A stretch of 64,000 nucleotides of DNA, taken from assembly GCA_935421135.1 (NCBI GenBank), contig OW285188.1, positions 8,846,733-8,910,732 of the forward strand. The letters are read 5' to 3'. The position numbers and the translations under genes are program-made. Source of the stretch: Bugulina stolonifera. Taxonomy: Eukaryota > Bryozoa > Gymnolaemata > Cheilostomatida > Bugulidae. How positions within the stretch are numbered: position 1 is the first letter of the stretch; each line of letters begins with the position of its first letter. Below the pieces are notes generated by a model. That model was not told the origin of the DNA, did no database searches, and saw only the letters and a program-made list of their open reading frames with translations. Positions 47,926 through 60,600 of the stretch are shown one piece after another.

Positions 47926-50900
47926 TGTGCGTACATGCAGTCATTATCTAGGAACTTTACGATTGTGTAGTAGTAATAGTGTCTCATACAAAGATAAATG
48001 GCCAGCTAAAATACGTGAGATGGAAGCGAGGAACCCTGTGCGTCTGAAACGGCGTCCTGAGCTTTTTGCCGATAACCGCCATGCTAAACTACATAATAGA
48101 AAAGTAGCACACAATGGAACGGACAGGTATTTATACTGCTATGCTTTTACATCATTCCAGAGAGTGCTTTGGGTGCGTGCTATGAATCATAGTCTATTAT
48201 AAGCTACTCTACCCTATGGAAATGGTTAAACGTTGGCCGCCAAAACTGTCGGAGGCTTTTATTTAACTACATGTATGTTATAAATTGGTATTGGTATGAG
48301 AGGGTTTACTTGGCGTGGCACTGTGTACCAATAGTATTGTGCTTGTGTTGTACATGGCCGATCTTTGGTGATCTTCTTTTGGTTTGGTAAATAGATGGCT
48401 AATAATCTAGGTCCAAAAAGGTACTTGATACCCTATTACATATAAAATAATGTAATATAGACTGCATTAGATTTTTCTGTCATCCGGGTATTACAAGATA
48501 ATAGAAGATAGGTGTTATTTTTACTCGATCATCGTTGTTGAATAGCTACTAGTTTAATGGGTTGATATAAATTGAACCAAATAAAATGAAATCACTGAAT
48601 GAGCTAAATAGGATAAATTAGATGATGCTATATACATTTTTTTGCCCTAGAACAGAAGCTGGTGTAGCAGAGCAAATTATCATGTTGTTATTCACTTGCA
48701 GATACAATGACAAATTTAACAAGTTCAGTGATGACCTAGAAAACGAGTTCAAAGATGCGCCCAAGCAACGGTACCGTAACAAACCAAGTGGACGCTTTTA
48801 TTGACAATATTATAGTATGCCGATTTCTGCCAAGTATAAGCTTACAGAATTGTCTCGTATTCATGAACAAACATGTTGACGATAGTTGACATAGTTAATA
48901 TAGCATAGTGTACATGTTCAGAAACTGTATTACACCACATGCATTCATGTACAAATTTTATGGGTCTACCTTATTGAATTGCTATCTTAAAGACTTGATT
49001 AGGTGTAATGTGAAATATTGTGTTTATGCACTTTTGCCTGTTCCATATAGGCCAAATGATGATAGTGACATTTTTGGTGATTACTCGAGTGAATCTAAAC
49101 AGAGAATGGTTAGTCTCATTGGCGGTGCTACTCCTATTGAGAAGTGAGTTGATGTTACAGTAGTATAATGTATTAGTTGACCATTTATATTTTGCTCATT
49201 CATGTATGATATTAATTTATCAGGTACATAAGTTGTACATCTAGAAATGTTTTTGGTATATTATATTATAGAAGATGTAATATTTGTAGCAACGGCTTAT
49301 GTTGTCGTGTGTATTTTTACGTATTTATTCAAATATACATGGTTGATCAGGTTTCTGTAGCCTATTTTTGTGTGTGTCCCTTACCCCCAATTCATCACAA
49401 TGTTACTCACTTAGAATTATCAGAAAATAGATTATTGTTATGACAGACATCTTCTGCTTCAAATCACAAATTCACAGTTGGAGTGTTCCTTTTTAGCAGT
49501 GATACGCCTGATGATAATTTTATAAGATTAAATCGGACTAATGGTCCTAAAAGTGTGCTGACGTATGAAGTGAAGATAGAAAGACTGTGTACTAGAGCTA
49601 GGGTGAGTCACCTCATGTATGTTCTTGTCCAGTTTTATCTGATTAAATGGTTGGGAACTTTCGCAAATTGACCATGAGGTGCAATATTGTAGCCTCATGA
49701 AGGAATCGGCATTAGAAGTCTGCTTCCAGAATGTTGTGAATGCTTTGCATGCTTACAGATCCGGTGTTTATAACAGACTTTCCATTACACGGCTGTGGAT
49801 TGCATTTGTATATTACCATACTACATGTAGTACTAACCATCTGTGGTGATCGTGGGAGCAGATTAGATCATCCCTATGGCCCATGGTTTGGCTAGTTAGA
49901 TTAGTATGCAGCCATTACAATCAAATGGGAACCAGCCTGTAATGAAGAACTCGGTCACTTATCTCACCTATCCCATTTGGGTGGGGTGTCTTACATAAAA
50001 AATGTACTCAGGATTCACAATTATTTAATTACCAAATTTCTGACTGTTACTCAAGCTATGTGATGTATGTGTAGGGACGCAATGTGTACCACACCAACAC
50101 ACTAATGGCATGATACAAGGCAGGGTGCATACTACAATGTGTACCACACCAACATACTTATGACATGATACAAGGCAGGGTGCATACTACAATGTGTACC
50201 ATACCAACATACTAATGACATGATACAAGGCAGGGCGCATACTACACTGTGTACCATACCAACATACTAATGACATGATACAAAGCAGGGCACATACTAC
50301 AATGTGCAAAAATATGCCAACGTTCCACATTCATGCACATAATATAGTTGCTCCGAGGTGTTCCAAGTATTTCACTGATAGCGCTGTGCTAGGCGATTAG
50401 GTGTCGTAGACCCCTGGGTTCAAACCCCAGTCAGAAGTAGGCTATTTCTACAGATGGAGAATCAAGTCTCTGGCTTCTCACAAATGAATTCCCTTGCAAG
50501 AGCAATATAACAACCCCCTTAACATGTTCATATATATATGTTTTAGATGGCAGAAGCACAGGCTTTATTTGACAAGATAGTTAATGAGTACAGGGTCAAA
50601 CCTACCAACTTTATGTACAGTAATTTAATCAAAGGCTATGCTTCCATAGGTGACATGGATACGTGTTTTAAACTCTATAACCAGGTGGGTTGAGATAAGA
50701 TGGGTTTAGGTGTAGCCATGGTGCTGTAGATTCAGTTGTATTCTGTTGAAATCATGGTAGAGAGAAGCTTAGTTCAAAGTACATGTATGTGGTATTAAGT
50801 TTTGGTGTTATCTGCTCCTTATGGCATATTATGACAGGGGATCGCAACTCACAGCTAGGATTTGTGTGATGATAATTTATCTGTGAATATACTTGTTAAT

Positions 50901-53900
50901 GATGGGATAAAAAGCTATTTTATTATTTCACAAATAATTGTTTTGCATTGGATTAGTTGAAGAAGATGGGATTGAAGCCAAGGATGCATGTGTATACCAA
51001 TCTGTTTAAAGTGTGTGGTGAGGGCTCTGCTGATAGACAGCGTGCTCTAGATACGGCCACCAATCTCCTCGGCATCTTGAGGCATCACGGAGTTACTATT
51101 GCCCCTATTACCTACAAGGTATTAGTGATACACAGTACAGTACACCACGCTAGGTCTCGCACTTCAAATTGTTGTGTACATGTAACTTGATTATACGCTT
51201 CTCACCTGTAGGTATATTATATTTATTATGTTACATGCATAGTATATTGTATTTATTTTATTACATTCATAGTATATTGTATTCATTATAATTATTACAC
51301 GCATAGTATAGTTATTGTATTTGTTTTTGATGTACATACAATAATTACATGGGTTCCCAAGGAAAGTTATTTCCACTTTGCTGAGGACTTGGGGACTGTT
51401 GAATTCCAATCGAAACATTATTCAAAAGCAATATTTAGTGTTAATTTAATTTTTACATGCTAACAACTCGTAAATATAATGCTGGACTGCAGCATATTGG
51501 GTGTGTGTACGTTAGTACTGGGCTGGTACTGTTTAACTAGTGTCAGCCTGCTGCCAGCTACATGTAAGTCATTTGGCTTAATTGAATGGAACTGTATTGG
51601 GGTATGTAAATGTGCTTTGTATTAGGCTGTAGTTTTTACTATAATTAATTTTTCAGTCTGCAGTGAAAACATTTGGTATGTTGGGTGATATAGAGACAGC
51701 ATTCCAGTTGGCTGATGAGTGTCCTGATAATGAGAAATATGACGATTACATGCTTGGTTCACTTCTCATAGCCTGTAACTCTCATAAAGAGGCTGGTTTC
51801 CAGTTGGCTGTCAGCGTAAGTGTAGACATGCAACCATAGACTGAGTTCCTACTGTTAGAGGAGGATAGTAACATACTGTAGTGCTAGGAAATAAGTTCAA
51901 GTTAGTTTCTATTTCTACCTATGGCTGTAATGTACCTCACAGAAAATAGATTTATCTTCCTGTAAAGTCTATTAGCAAACTGCTATTTCTCCGGTTTAAA
52001 AAGCTGGCAGTTCTTCAAGCTTTTTAGTATTTGTGGTAACATATTATGCACGTGTATTGGCCTTCAGATTTTTTTATATTAGCCAATCAGTCACTTATAG
52101 TCAGCTAGTTACAATAGTTTGAAATTCCAAAAATTGACAGCATGTCTTGGTTAGTAAATATTTTATAAGGTAGTTCTATTACTACTCCTTACTGTTTCTG
52201 TTTAGGCATGGCGGATGATGCGCAAGAAGAAAATGATCCCACTGTCTACTGACCATTATAACCTTCTCCTGCGGTCATTACACACTGGGTCAGGTGACAA
52301 GGAATCGTTTAAACAACTTATTCAACATCAAGTATCGCATGAGGCTGATCGCATTGAGTCTACACATAGTCACGCAACGTCACCAGAAATCTTAGAGATA
52401 TCCCCATCTTATAGTCATACACCTGCTGGTGACAGTGATATGACGTTAATAGGTAATGCCGGTGTGGAAGCTGCACCAGACCTGCCAACTGATGAGTATC
52501 TTAGCAATAATACGTCTTGCGACAGTAGTGACGCGCTACCTTCACCAGTATTATCAGTAGACATGTCTGTATGCACTAAGCAGAGAGTATTCAACACAGT
52601 ACCAGATATTCTCCATCCCAATCGTAAAATACCTGCAGATATCGAGATCAGGAAACTGAACACACCAATGCACAGACTGATGCTTCTAGGTAACAACTAA
52701 CTACATACATACCCTGGTGGTTACAGTTATGATTATATGCTATATACGGTTCTACATGTATATATAATAACAGCTTGCTCTCAGTATAGTCAGGAATAGT
52801 AAAGCTGTACATGTATACTGTACTAGTTGTATCTCATTTTGATAATTACTTTGAAGCTCCCAGTTATCAAACAGCTTGTTAAAATTTAACATAATAATGT
52901 ACATCATATAAACCATAGGACTAGATGTAAATGCATATAAATATAAAGTTGAATCTTGAGACATTATTTCTCTGCAGACATTGTTTTGAAGCCATTGTCA
53001 TAATATGTACACGTAGCTCACCATGTACATTGGTGGGGTTCTATGTATTATTTGTGAAATGTAACACTAATGTAACTAACAGGCGGAGTGGAAGGTATAC
53101 TTGCTCGAATGACAACTCACAACTGTAAGCCAGATAGAAAAACCTTCTTTTATTTGCTGCGAGCCCTTCCTCAGGGTGAAAAGAGTGAAGAAACGTTACT
53201 ATCCATAATGAAGGTAATAACCTCAATACGCATTTAGCTTACCAACTGTACTTTGTTATTAGTCTGTTTTGCTAGAAGATATATGAGCGTGTTTCTCTTT
53301 CTTGTTGCTATTAAGTCTATCATCTACTGTACTTCTACGAAGTACCTACATCTTGTATAAACAAGGAGTTGGTATAATACAGGTTTAGCTACAGAATTAT
53401 CTTCCCTATGATGTCTGTGCATGGGGCAGGCAACTTCAACGTGTTTCCCTGCTGAGGTTTTACAATTGGTCACCAACATACTCGCTCCATATTTGGGGTA
53501 GAGATTGGAACTTAAGCCATACCTGAACTATCAAGTACTAGACTTGTTTTATAGCATAATAAACTATTTGTGTTTTATACTAAAGGAGTATGGGGTAGCG
53601 CCTGACTGTCCGTTCTACAACTACATCATGACAAGGATGTTATGGAGACGTAATCATGGTCAGATGTGGTCACTCATTAGCAAGATGAAGGAGAAGGACA
53701 TACAGCCAGACATGCATACATACGCTATCCTCTCATCTATATGTCTCACCCAACCCAAGTGTACACAACTCCTCAATGATATGAAGGTATTATTACATGT
53801 TTCATGCAAGACTGAATATTATAAAGGCACATATAGACACATTTTCTTCTGTTTGTTCACACATAGAAGCACCGATTGAATTCTTGGCTTAGTATTCGTA

Positions 53901-54873
53901 TCCGTGTTATACCCCATTGGTCTATTTCAGTCTTGATTGAATTTTACAAGTTGTTATGTTGTGGTCTGTAATTGTACTGTCCATTGCATGTTTTGCAAAA
54001 TATAGTAGATGTATATAAAACAACTTCATTTTGCTTTGAAATCATCGCGTACATGTAGCATTCAATTTTTTGGTTATCATCACAGAATTCCTACTTGTGC
54101 AGTGATGCATAGTTACGACAGCTAGTGTTAATCATAGTCCTCAGTTCTTCACTTCATTTTTTTAGATTGCGGGGCTCCAACCTGGCCTCCTTATACTAAA
54201 GAATCTGATGCTTAAGGCTAGTAACACTAACTTTGACCACCTGACCATAATACTTGAAGAGATGAGCAGGTGTGATGTCACCCCTGACGAGGAGTTCCTC
54301 CGTATTGTAAGATCAAAGTTCAGGAAGAGTAAGGAGAAGCTCGTGAGACAGGTATGCTCCGCAGTGAATATAGACAATATAATATATAGCACAAATGGTC
54401 ATGTAGAAGTATTGTTTGAGGTTGTTCTGTCTGTTAAAAGTAAGCAAGAGAGGACAACTACACGTATAATAATAATACACTTTATAATCCTGAGTGGTTG
54501 GATTAGTAGTAGGTGCATGAAGTGTAATACATGCTTATTTGTTTTGCCTTTGGTTTTTGAGAACTATTACAAATAGAGAGCAGTGCTATCAAATATAACT
54601 AATTTTGTTCCTCATTTCAATTATTTAATTTATGGTTAAGATGGTGCTGTATGGATATATATCATAGTAATATGATATCACTATATTACTACAATATACA
54701 TGTAAATACTGGGATGTGATTCATTCAAGAGGTGAGATGAATAACAAACATCCTTTTCTCTCTTTTACCAGGAACAAGACACGGCCACCATTCACAAGAA
54801 TCCCATTGACAGTGAACAGATGAGACAGTATCACATGACGTACCAGCACCTGTTAACAAGTGTCGCTAGTTGA
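47897..54873 (+). CDS. PTCD1: PTCD1-like mitochondrial pentatricopeptide repeat protein, complete
   Basis: Exons: 47897-48126, 48702-48770, 49051-49143, 49497-49602, 50547-50684, 50957-51118, 51657-51815, 52206-52689, 53083-53213, 53586-53786, 54166-54351, 54772-54873; 2,061 bp, 686 residues (human ~700), frame kept. The N-terminus (MLRYCSIIPSVRTCSHYLG) is basic and free of acids, as in a mitochondrial presequence. Pentatricopeptide helical pairs follow, for example NFMYSNLIKGYASIGDMDTC and HVYTNLFKVCGEG, then DHYNLLLRSL, and later PDMHTYAILSSICL. A ~100-residue Ser/Thr/Asp-rich insert in the 484-bp exon separates two PPR blocks, as in the family. By family knowledge PTCD1 acts in mitochondrial 16S rRNA and leucine-tRNA metabolism. 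The donor after exon 2 (GTACCG) is weak but is the only one that keeps frame. The start is the first ATG after a strong acceptor (ends 47889). Confidence 0.92.
50081..50311. repeat. 55-bp minisatellite, about four copies, PTCD1 intron
   Basis: Units begin AATGTGTACCACACCAACAT and contain TGATACAAGGCAGGGTGCAT. Starts are at 50081, 50136, 50191 and 50246, with a partial unit from 50301. The copies are about 90% alike by eye. Unlike the other arrays it lies far from both splice sites. Confidence 0.9.
50370..50500 (+). repeat. tRNA-derived SINE, second copy, PTCD1 intron
   Basis: TGTGCTAGGCGATTAGGTGT leads to box B GGGTTCAAACCCC (50416-50428), then CAGTCAGAAGTAGGCTATTT and CAAGTCTCTGGCTTCTCA. 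The first part matches minus-strand TGTGCTAGGCAATTAGGTGC of the copy at 37507-37654. The box A end is truncated or altered. Confidence 0.7.
51207..51315. repeat. AT-rich tandem repeat, ~36-40-bp unit, about three copies
   Basis: GCATAGTATATTGTATTTAT, TCATAGTATATTGTATTCAT and GCATAGTATAG follow each other within a PTCD1 intron, separated by ATTATTACAY segments. Confidence 0.65.
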
Positions 54874-56050
54874 GAGCGTAGTTTACTATACAATCTACTG
54901 TATAGCATGATGATGTGAGAAGATGGAGACAGGAAATGGCGCCAAGCAGCAACATTTGCGTCTGCCTGAGGGAACTTTGGATGGAATAGACACCAGAGAG
55001 TTAATATATTTTTATCGCCTACATCATTATTATGGTATTTTTGGAGTGCCTCCTAATTTTTATACTTCAAACATAATTTCTAAATATCTACTGCAAAATT
55101 GTGCAATGGTTAGAATACTCATTTATACTTGTACTACTACTTGCCATATAGATGTACATGACTGTATGTACTATACTGCTATGTACGTGTATGAATATCC
55201 AAATTTACCATTACTCGTCTTATTGGATTACTGGATTGTACTAGAATATTGTGTACACTTTCATAAAATTATTGATATAACTGGTTGTGAAAATTGTGAA
55301 TTCTGGGAGTAGCTATGAGAGATGAATGCAAGTCATGTTTTACATTTTTATTTACTATGAAGGAAAAAACTTGTCTTTGTTTATGAATATGTATGTATTT
55401 TTTATTGGTGAAATGCAAGGTGTTAATTTTGCTTCTGAATGAAATTGTCACTGCTTAACTTTCCTCGAAGTGCATTATTGTAAGACTTCTTGGTTGCCTG
55501 AACAAGGCTCTCTAGCTGTTGTTTCATTAATTCATAGTCTATAGTTGTATGCTGTCACACAGAGTCTTCACGTGTATAAGGTATGAGCTGCCAGGCAACC
55601 ATCGGTATTAGATGATATTCTTCAGGCATGTAAAGCCTCCTAAATTTTGTAGGAGACTGTGGTTTTAACCCAGGTTTTCGTATCAATCTTATCTGCACAC
55701 CCTACCCAAAAACCACATCACTGAACTGCAACACCTCAATCGAAATGCTGAACTTGACAATTATGAAAATAAGCAACTGGCCTCTAGTGTTACAGTAGTT
55801 GAGCCTTTGTTTTCGCTGAATGTGCAGCTCATTCCACGTTCATTTTCTTGGTTTTACATGCATACAAAGCCAACAATTAATGGTTGGAGTTGTCGTTTTT
55901 GTTGCATATTTTCTAACTGGGCAATAATATGCGCCGGTGTCACTAATCGATATATCTTGGTTATCTACAAACAATAACACATGCCGTAAAATATTGCTCA
56001 TGTAGCGGATACTATTAAAACATTTTCTGGGAAAAGTAAGTAAAAAAAAA
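54874..56050. other. 3' flank of PTCD1
   Basis: This holds the PTCD1 3' UTR and intergenic DNA. A 129-codon open frame (54923-55312, plus) starts 50 bp after the PTCD1 stop. Its first ~40 residues look less biased than the rest, but no family is recognised and no splice sites frame it. I leave it as unproven. A short stem (CTCCTAAATTTTGTAGGAG) lies near 55.65 kb. Confidence 0.35.
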
Positions 56051-56630
56051 GGCGAGCTTTATAAAGTATTATTTTCAGCTGGTTTGCAAGCAAAGCCTAT
56101 CAGCTTAGTGGTTGGTATACTTGTCAAGTCTCAAGATTTCATAGAGACATTCTGAGTGTTGAAGAGTACGTTTCTACCTCCCAGATGAGATACTTCCAAT
56201 GTTTACAAGATGGCATGATAACTTTTTAACAACACATATAACTTAATAGAAAAACCATTTTTTGAATGAAAAATGCAGTAGCAAATATACAATATATCAT
56301 ATGCAATTATGAACTTCGAAGTTGGATATCGAAACAATCTTAATGTAGCAAAATTTAAGTCGAATTTAAGTTGAAATAATGTGTGGAAAATTATTTATTC
56401 TCTACCGCAAATTTTTTGCGGAATTTCGAACGCAAAGCTGGTGCGTTAGTAAACTCATATTTAGCCATCTTCACCTGAAAAATTTTTCCAAAATTGTTCT
56501 AATCAAGCCTCCAGGTTGTTATTTATTATTATTTTATGGGTATGATCGGAGGGAGTTTGCGTTTTGATCAATTAGTGATAAATGGTGTTATTGCAAAACC
56601 AGCTGAAAATAATACTTTATAAAGCTCGCC
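56051..56630. mobile_element. MITE-like element, 580 bp, with perfect 35-bp terminal inverted repeats
   Basis: The left terminus 56051-56085 (GGCGAGCTTTATAAAGTATT...) is the exact reverse complement of 56596-56630. Similarity continues a few bases inward with a one-base indel. The right flank starts AAGTAAAAAA and the left flank ends AAGTAAAAAAAAA, so a 9-10-bp target duplication with A-run slippage is likely. There is no transposase; the longest inner frame is 62 codons. Inside are a tRNA-like CAGCTTAGTGGTTGGTATAC (near 56.10 kb) and a small perfect stem CCGCAAA/TTTGCGG (56405-56421). An 8-10-bp duplication would fit hAT- or Mutator-like families, but the superfamily is not assigned. Confidence 0.85.
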
Positions 56631-57651
56631 AAGTAAAAAAGTCCATTTGATTTTAATTATTTTTGACCATCTTTGTCATTGATTAATATTCAATTTGTAT
56701 ATTAACACAAGTCACAATATTAATATATTTCATATCGCCATGACTGAATATCACTATGACTATCATTAAGTAGTTTAAGTATACCTTTTAATTAATCAAT
56801 TTGAATTTATCAATTCATTCATGAACTACCAGCACTTCAAAATAAAAGTTGAAAGCTAAAGTTAAAGTAAAGTTAAGTTAGTAGGTTTGTGTTAGTTGTT
56901 TTAATGTTTACCACACTTCTTATGTTGTTATTATTTTTTACACATATGAAATGTTAATAAAAATTTCTAATTACTAATAATCATTAGTGATCAGTAGGCT
57001 ATTTATTTTATATTAATTTTTATTTTAATATAAATTTAATTTATGATAGATAATAATATTGTTTATTGTTGTAAATAATGAAATAAATTCGTAATTATTA
57101 TGATAATAAAAGTTATATTATTTAATAGCTGTAATAAATACATTTACAATCATAAGATAATGAGTCTTAGAGCTTTTACATCTTCTTTAGCACATACTAG
57201 AGCTTCAAACAAGGGTCAGGGGTATGCCTCATTTGCTTGCAGTCTCTGTTCAGTTTTGATAAAGTCGGGTTTCATGCGATATTAGCATTTATATGTATTG
57301 TGGTTCAATGTATTGCTTTCATCTCACGCAGGCCTACTGTCGTCGGAAAAAGGCTGCCACGATAAGCTGATGATTTGGCATAATATTACATTGCTGGAGG
57401 TTTTCGCTTAGCTGCTGCTCTAGTAACCATAGTGATAGTACTTGGTCATCTTGCATTCATAAGTTCATCATATGAGCGAATTGAGTTAAATATAAATGCG
57501 ATTAAGTCTTCACTTTTAAGGAATTAGACCTAGTGCGTTATGTGATGCGAATGGGACCACTAAAATTGTGCAGCATTACATTGTGTTAAATAAACTTACT
57601 GTAATGTATTTGATTTCAATGGTACTTTAGGCTATAGGGCGCATAAGCAAA
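56631..57651. other. AT-rich upstream flank of THOC5
   Basis: No gene found. A strong acceptor (GGTACTTTAG, ending ~57630) just before the THOC5 start codon suggests a 5' UTR exon upstream. The promoter must lie in or before this stretch. Confidence 0.45.
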
Positions 57652-60600
57652 ATGTCGAGTAAAGAAAAGGATCGGAAAAGAGCCAATGTAGACGAGTCTC
57701 CCACAAAGAAAGCAGATGTCAAAAAAGTTAGAACTCAAAATGAGGATGTTAAGCCAAAGGTAATTTTGAATTATGGACTGTTTTAGTTAGGCCAATTTAG
57801 TTATTGTAGAGTGGGGGATCCTTCGTCACAGAATGGAATACAAGTAACTCATTATACCCTACTAACTACTCATAGATGCTTGTTTGCTCATAAAACATAT
57901 AAAATATTTAGGAGATTTTTCTTACTACGAGATGGTGTTGCTCTCATTTTCCTTGCATAGCAGCCTACTACCGGACACTATTTGAGTGAGAGAGTTGTAT
58001 CCAAGATAAGTTACTGAAAGCTATTTCTACTGTCCAATAACGTATTGAAGTAATATAGACCTAGTAGGCTACTATTGTGTAGACACATTCAAATTATTGC
58101 GATTTTCCAGGCACAATTAGCGATCAACTGTTAACTGTTGAGGGTGAACTCATGGTGAGCCTATTATCTGTGTGGTAGGCTTAGTTGTAATATGAATAGG
58201 TTGAATAATATGGATAAGTTAAATTATCTCCTAGGCCTATTTAGCTATACTGTAATGTAATGGCTGCAGCCTATCATATGATTCATATATAGACGTTTTT
58301 CCATAGAGCATAAAAAGTTGAATGGGCTATTATGATTTTACCCATTGTTCTTAGATTACAGACCATGAACTGTTTAACATGGAGGTTGAGGAGAGCAAAC
58401 ATAGAGATAAGGATGCTGACCTTTTGACCTTCAAAAGTACAGTAGCTGCCATCAAAGAGTCGCTTGACGTTATCCGAGAGTTAAAGAAAGGAAAAGACCC
58501 CACCGCTGTATGTTGTTAGCTAGTCACTACAACTGATATCTACTATTTTGTTTGATAAAACCTTTAGGCCAACATCACCAAATTATATGTAGGCCTAATA
58601 CATAAAATAGGTAGCAACTAAATGGTTTTGATCATTTTTCTCTTCATACATATTTTAGTCTTATTAAGGACTTTTTAGTAGTACTAAGTCATTCCAAATA
58701 GTGTAGGTCTACCTTGCATAATATATAGTTTTTTTATAGTGGTAGCTAAATAGATCTTTTAACCTACATAACTTAGCTTGTGTAATATATGTGTAGACTG
58801 ACAACCTGTAACTGTGTATCTATGTTATATTTTTGTATTGTATGTGTACACTAACAACCTGTAGCAGTGTATCTATGTTAACTATGTATACTATGTAAAC
58901 TACAGCCTGCAGAGGTCTGTGAACAGAGGATATTCACTTCGTTGGCCATCGCTAAACTTAGGAAACTCAACAGACTTTCCCACATTGGCACTGCAAGGTC
59001 CAAGGACACTACTAGTGAGGTATGTAGAGGTTAACACTCTTGTATACTATTAACTATTGAACTCTTGAACCCTTGAATCAGAAATTTTCTGGAAGTCATG
59101 AAGAAACTTTGTTGAGAAAGATTTTTGATGTTGGTTTTCCTTCTTTTTTCAGTTAGATCATTCAGTGGAATGCAACTCCAGAGAGTTATGGAATGTCCTG
59201 CTGTGTTGTTTAATCCACAACATGTTACTGTCTTAGTATCAATAGCATCTGTTCCTGTGACCAGTATTGGCTGGTCAGGTACTGGTCACTCGAGTGGTCA
59301 TTTACAGCACATGATGTAGATGTTATGTGTTGGTTTGTTCATTTGTTTGCAGAAGAGAAGTAAAAGTGATCAGTATCATCTAAAGCTGCAGAATCTTCTG
59401 TATGAAGTGGGCCACCTTCAGAAGGAGATTAATAAATGTCTGGAATTTAGGTATTACTACGTTATAGTATTACAGTATCACAACTATTTTATGGTATTAT
59501 AGTATTACAACTACGAGTATTTTATTGTGTTACAGTATTACAGCTATTTTATGGTATTATAGTATTACAACTATGTTATTGTATTACAGTATTATAACTA
59601 TTTTATTGTATTGCAGTATTATGAATGCACTGTTATGTTATTCCTGGTTTCTAACACGCAGTGTACAATCATATGAAATGAAACTCTTTCAGATCTAAAG
59701 ATGAAGAGCTGAATCTGGTTCCTGTTGAAGAGTTTTACTCTGAAGCCCCACCAGAAATCTCTAGAGAAGTGGGTCCTATTTATGTTTAGCCTACCATGTG
59801 TGCTGTTGTATTTTCAAAGTGATCTAATTTTTTACTGTTCAGATTTGACTAAAAATATCCCTGTCCACAGTTCAGTACCAGCTTGATTGGTGACTCAGCC
59901 CAACCATTTATATTTCTGTAGGAAACCACCAAAACTGATGAGCATGAATTAAGGAAAGCAAGGCTAGAGTGGGAGATGGAGCAGAGGAAAATGTAAGTCT
60001 CCAAAATATACTTTTCATTATGTTTACATGTATGTCTGCTGATATATTTCATAGTATTTTGTATGCGCTTGTACATTGTACGTACATGGAAAAATATATC
60101 ATGCTATCCATGTATTATGCTAGATATTGCAAAATCCTTTGGAAATAACTCTTTTATTGCTATTCGACATTGACTAGCCATTCTTGTGCGGTGATGGGGG
60201 AGAAAGTGGACTTCACATTGTTAATCACTGCAATGTAATAGAATTAGGTACATTACGTACAGTTGGTTGTAATTATTTTTACGTTTTAGAACCTCCTCTT
60301 ACATAACCTGCTGTACAAACACTGAATTACCATGTTGTCTAGATTTATGAGTCTATATCCTCTATACTATTATACTAATGTATCTCATTTAGTGTTTGTA
60401 TTTCCTAATAGCCTAGCTAAACAGCTGGAAAATGCTAAACAAAAGATAGCAAAATCTCAGTCTGATATACAGACAAGGGAAACAAGTCTGGAGTCTCTTG
60501 CACCAAAGCTATACAAAATACTTGAGGTATGTCGACCCTGGTTAATGTCGATCTGTGTTATAATGTTATAATGAAATAAACACAGCTTCTGCTAGTGTCT

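Noticed and set aside
56379..56567. 62-codon frame inside the MITE as a transposase remnant
   Set aside because: Too short, with no catalytic motif; its composition follows the AT-rich DNA.
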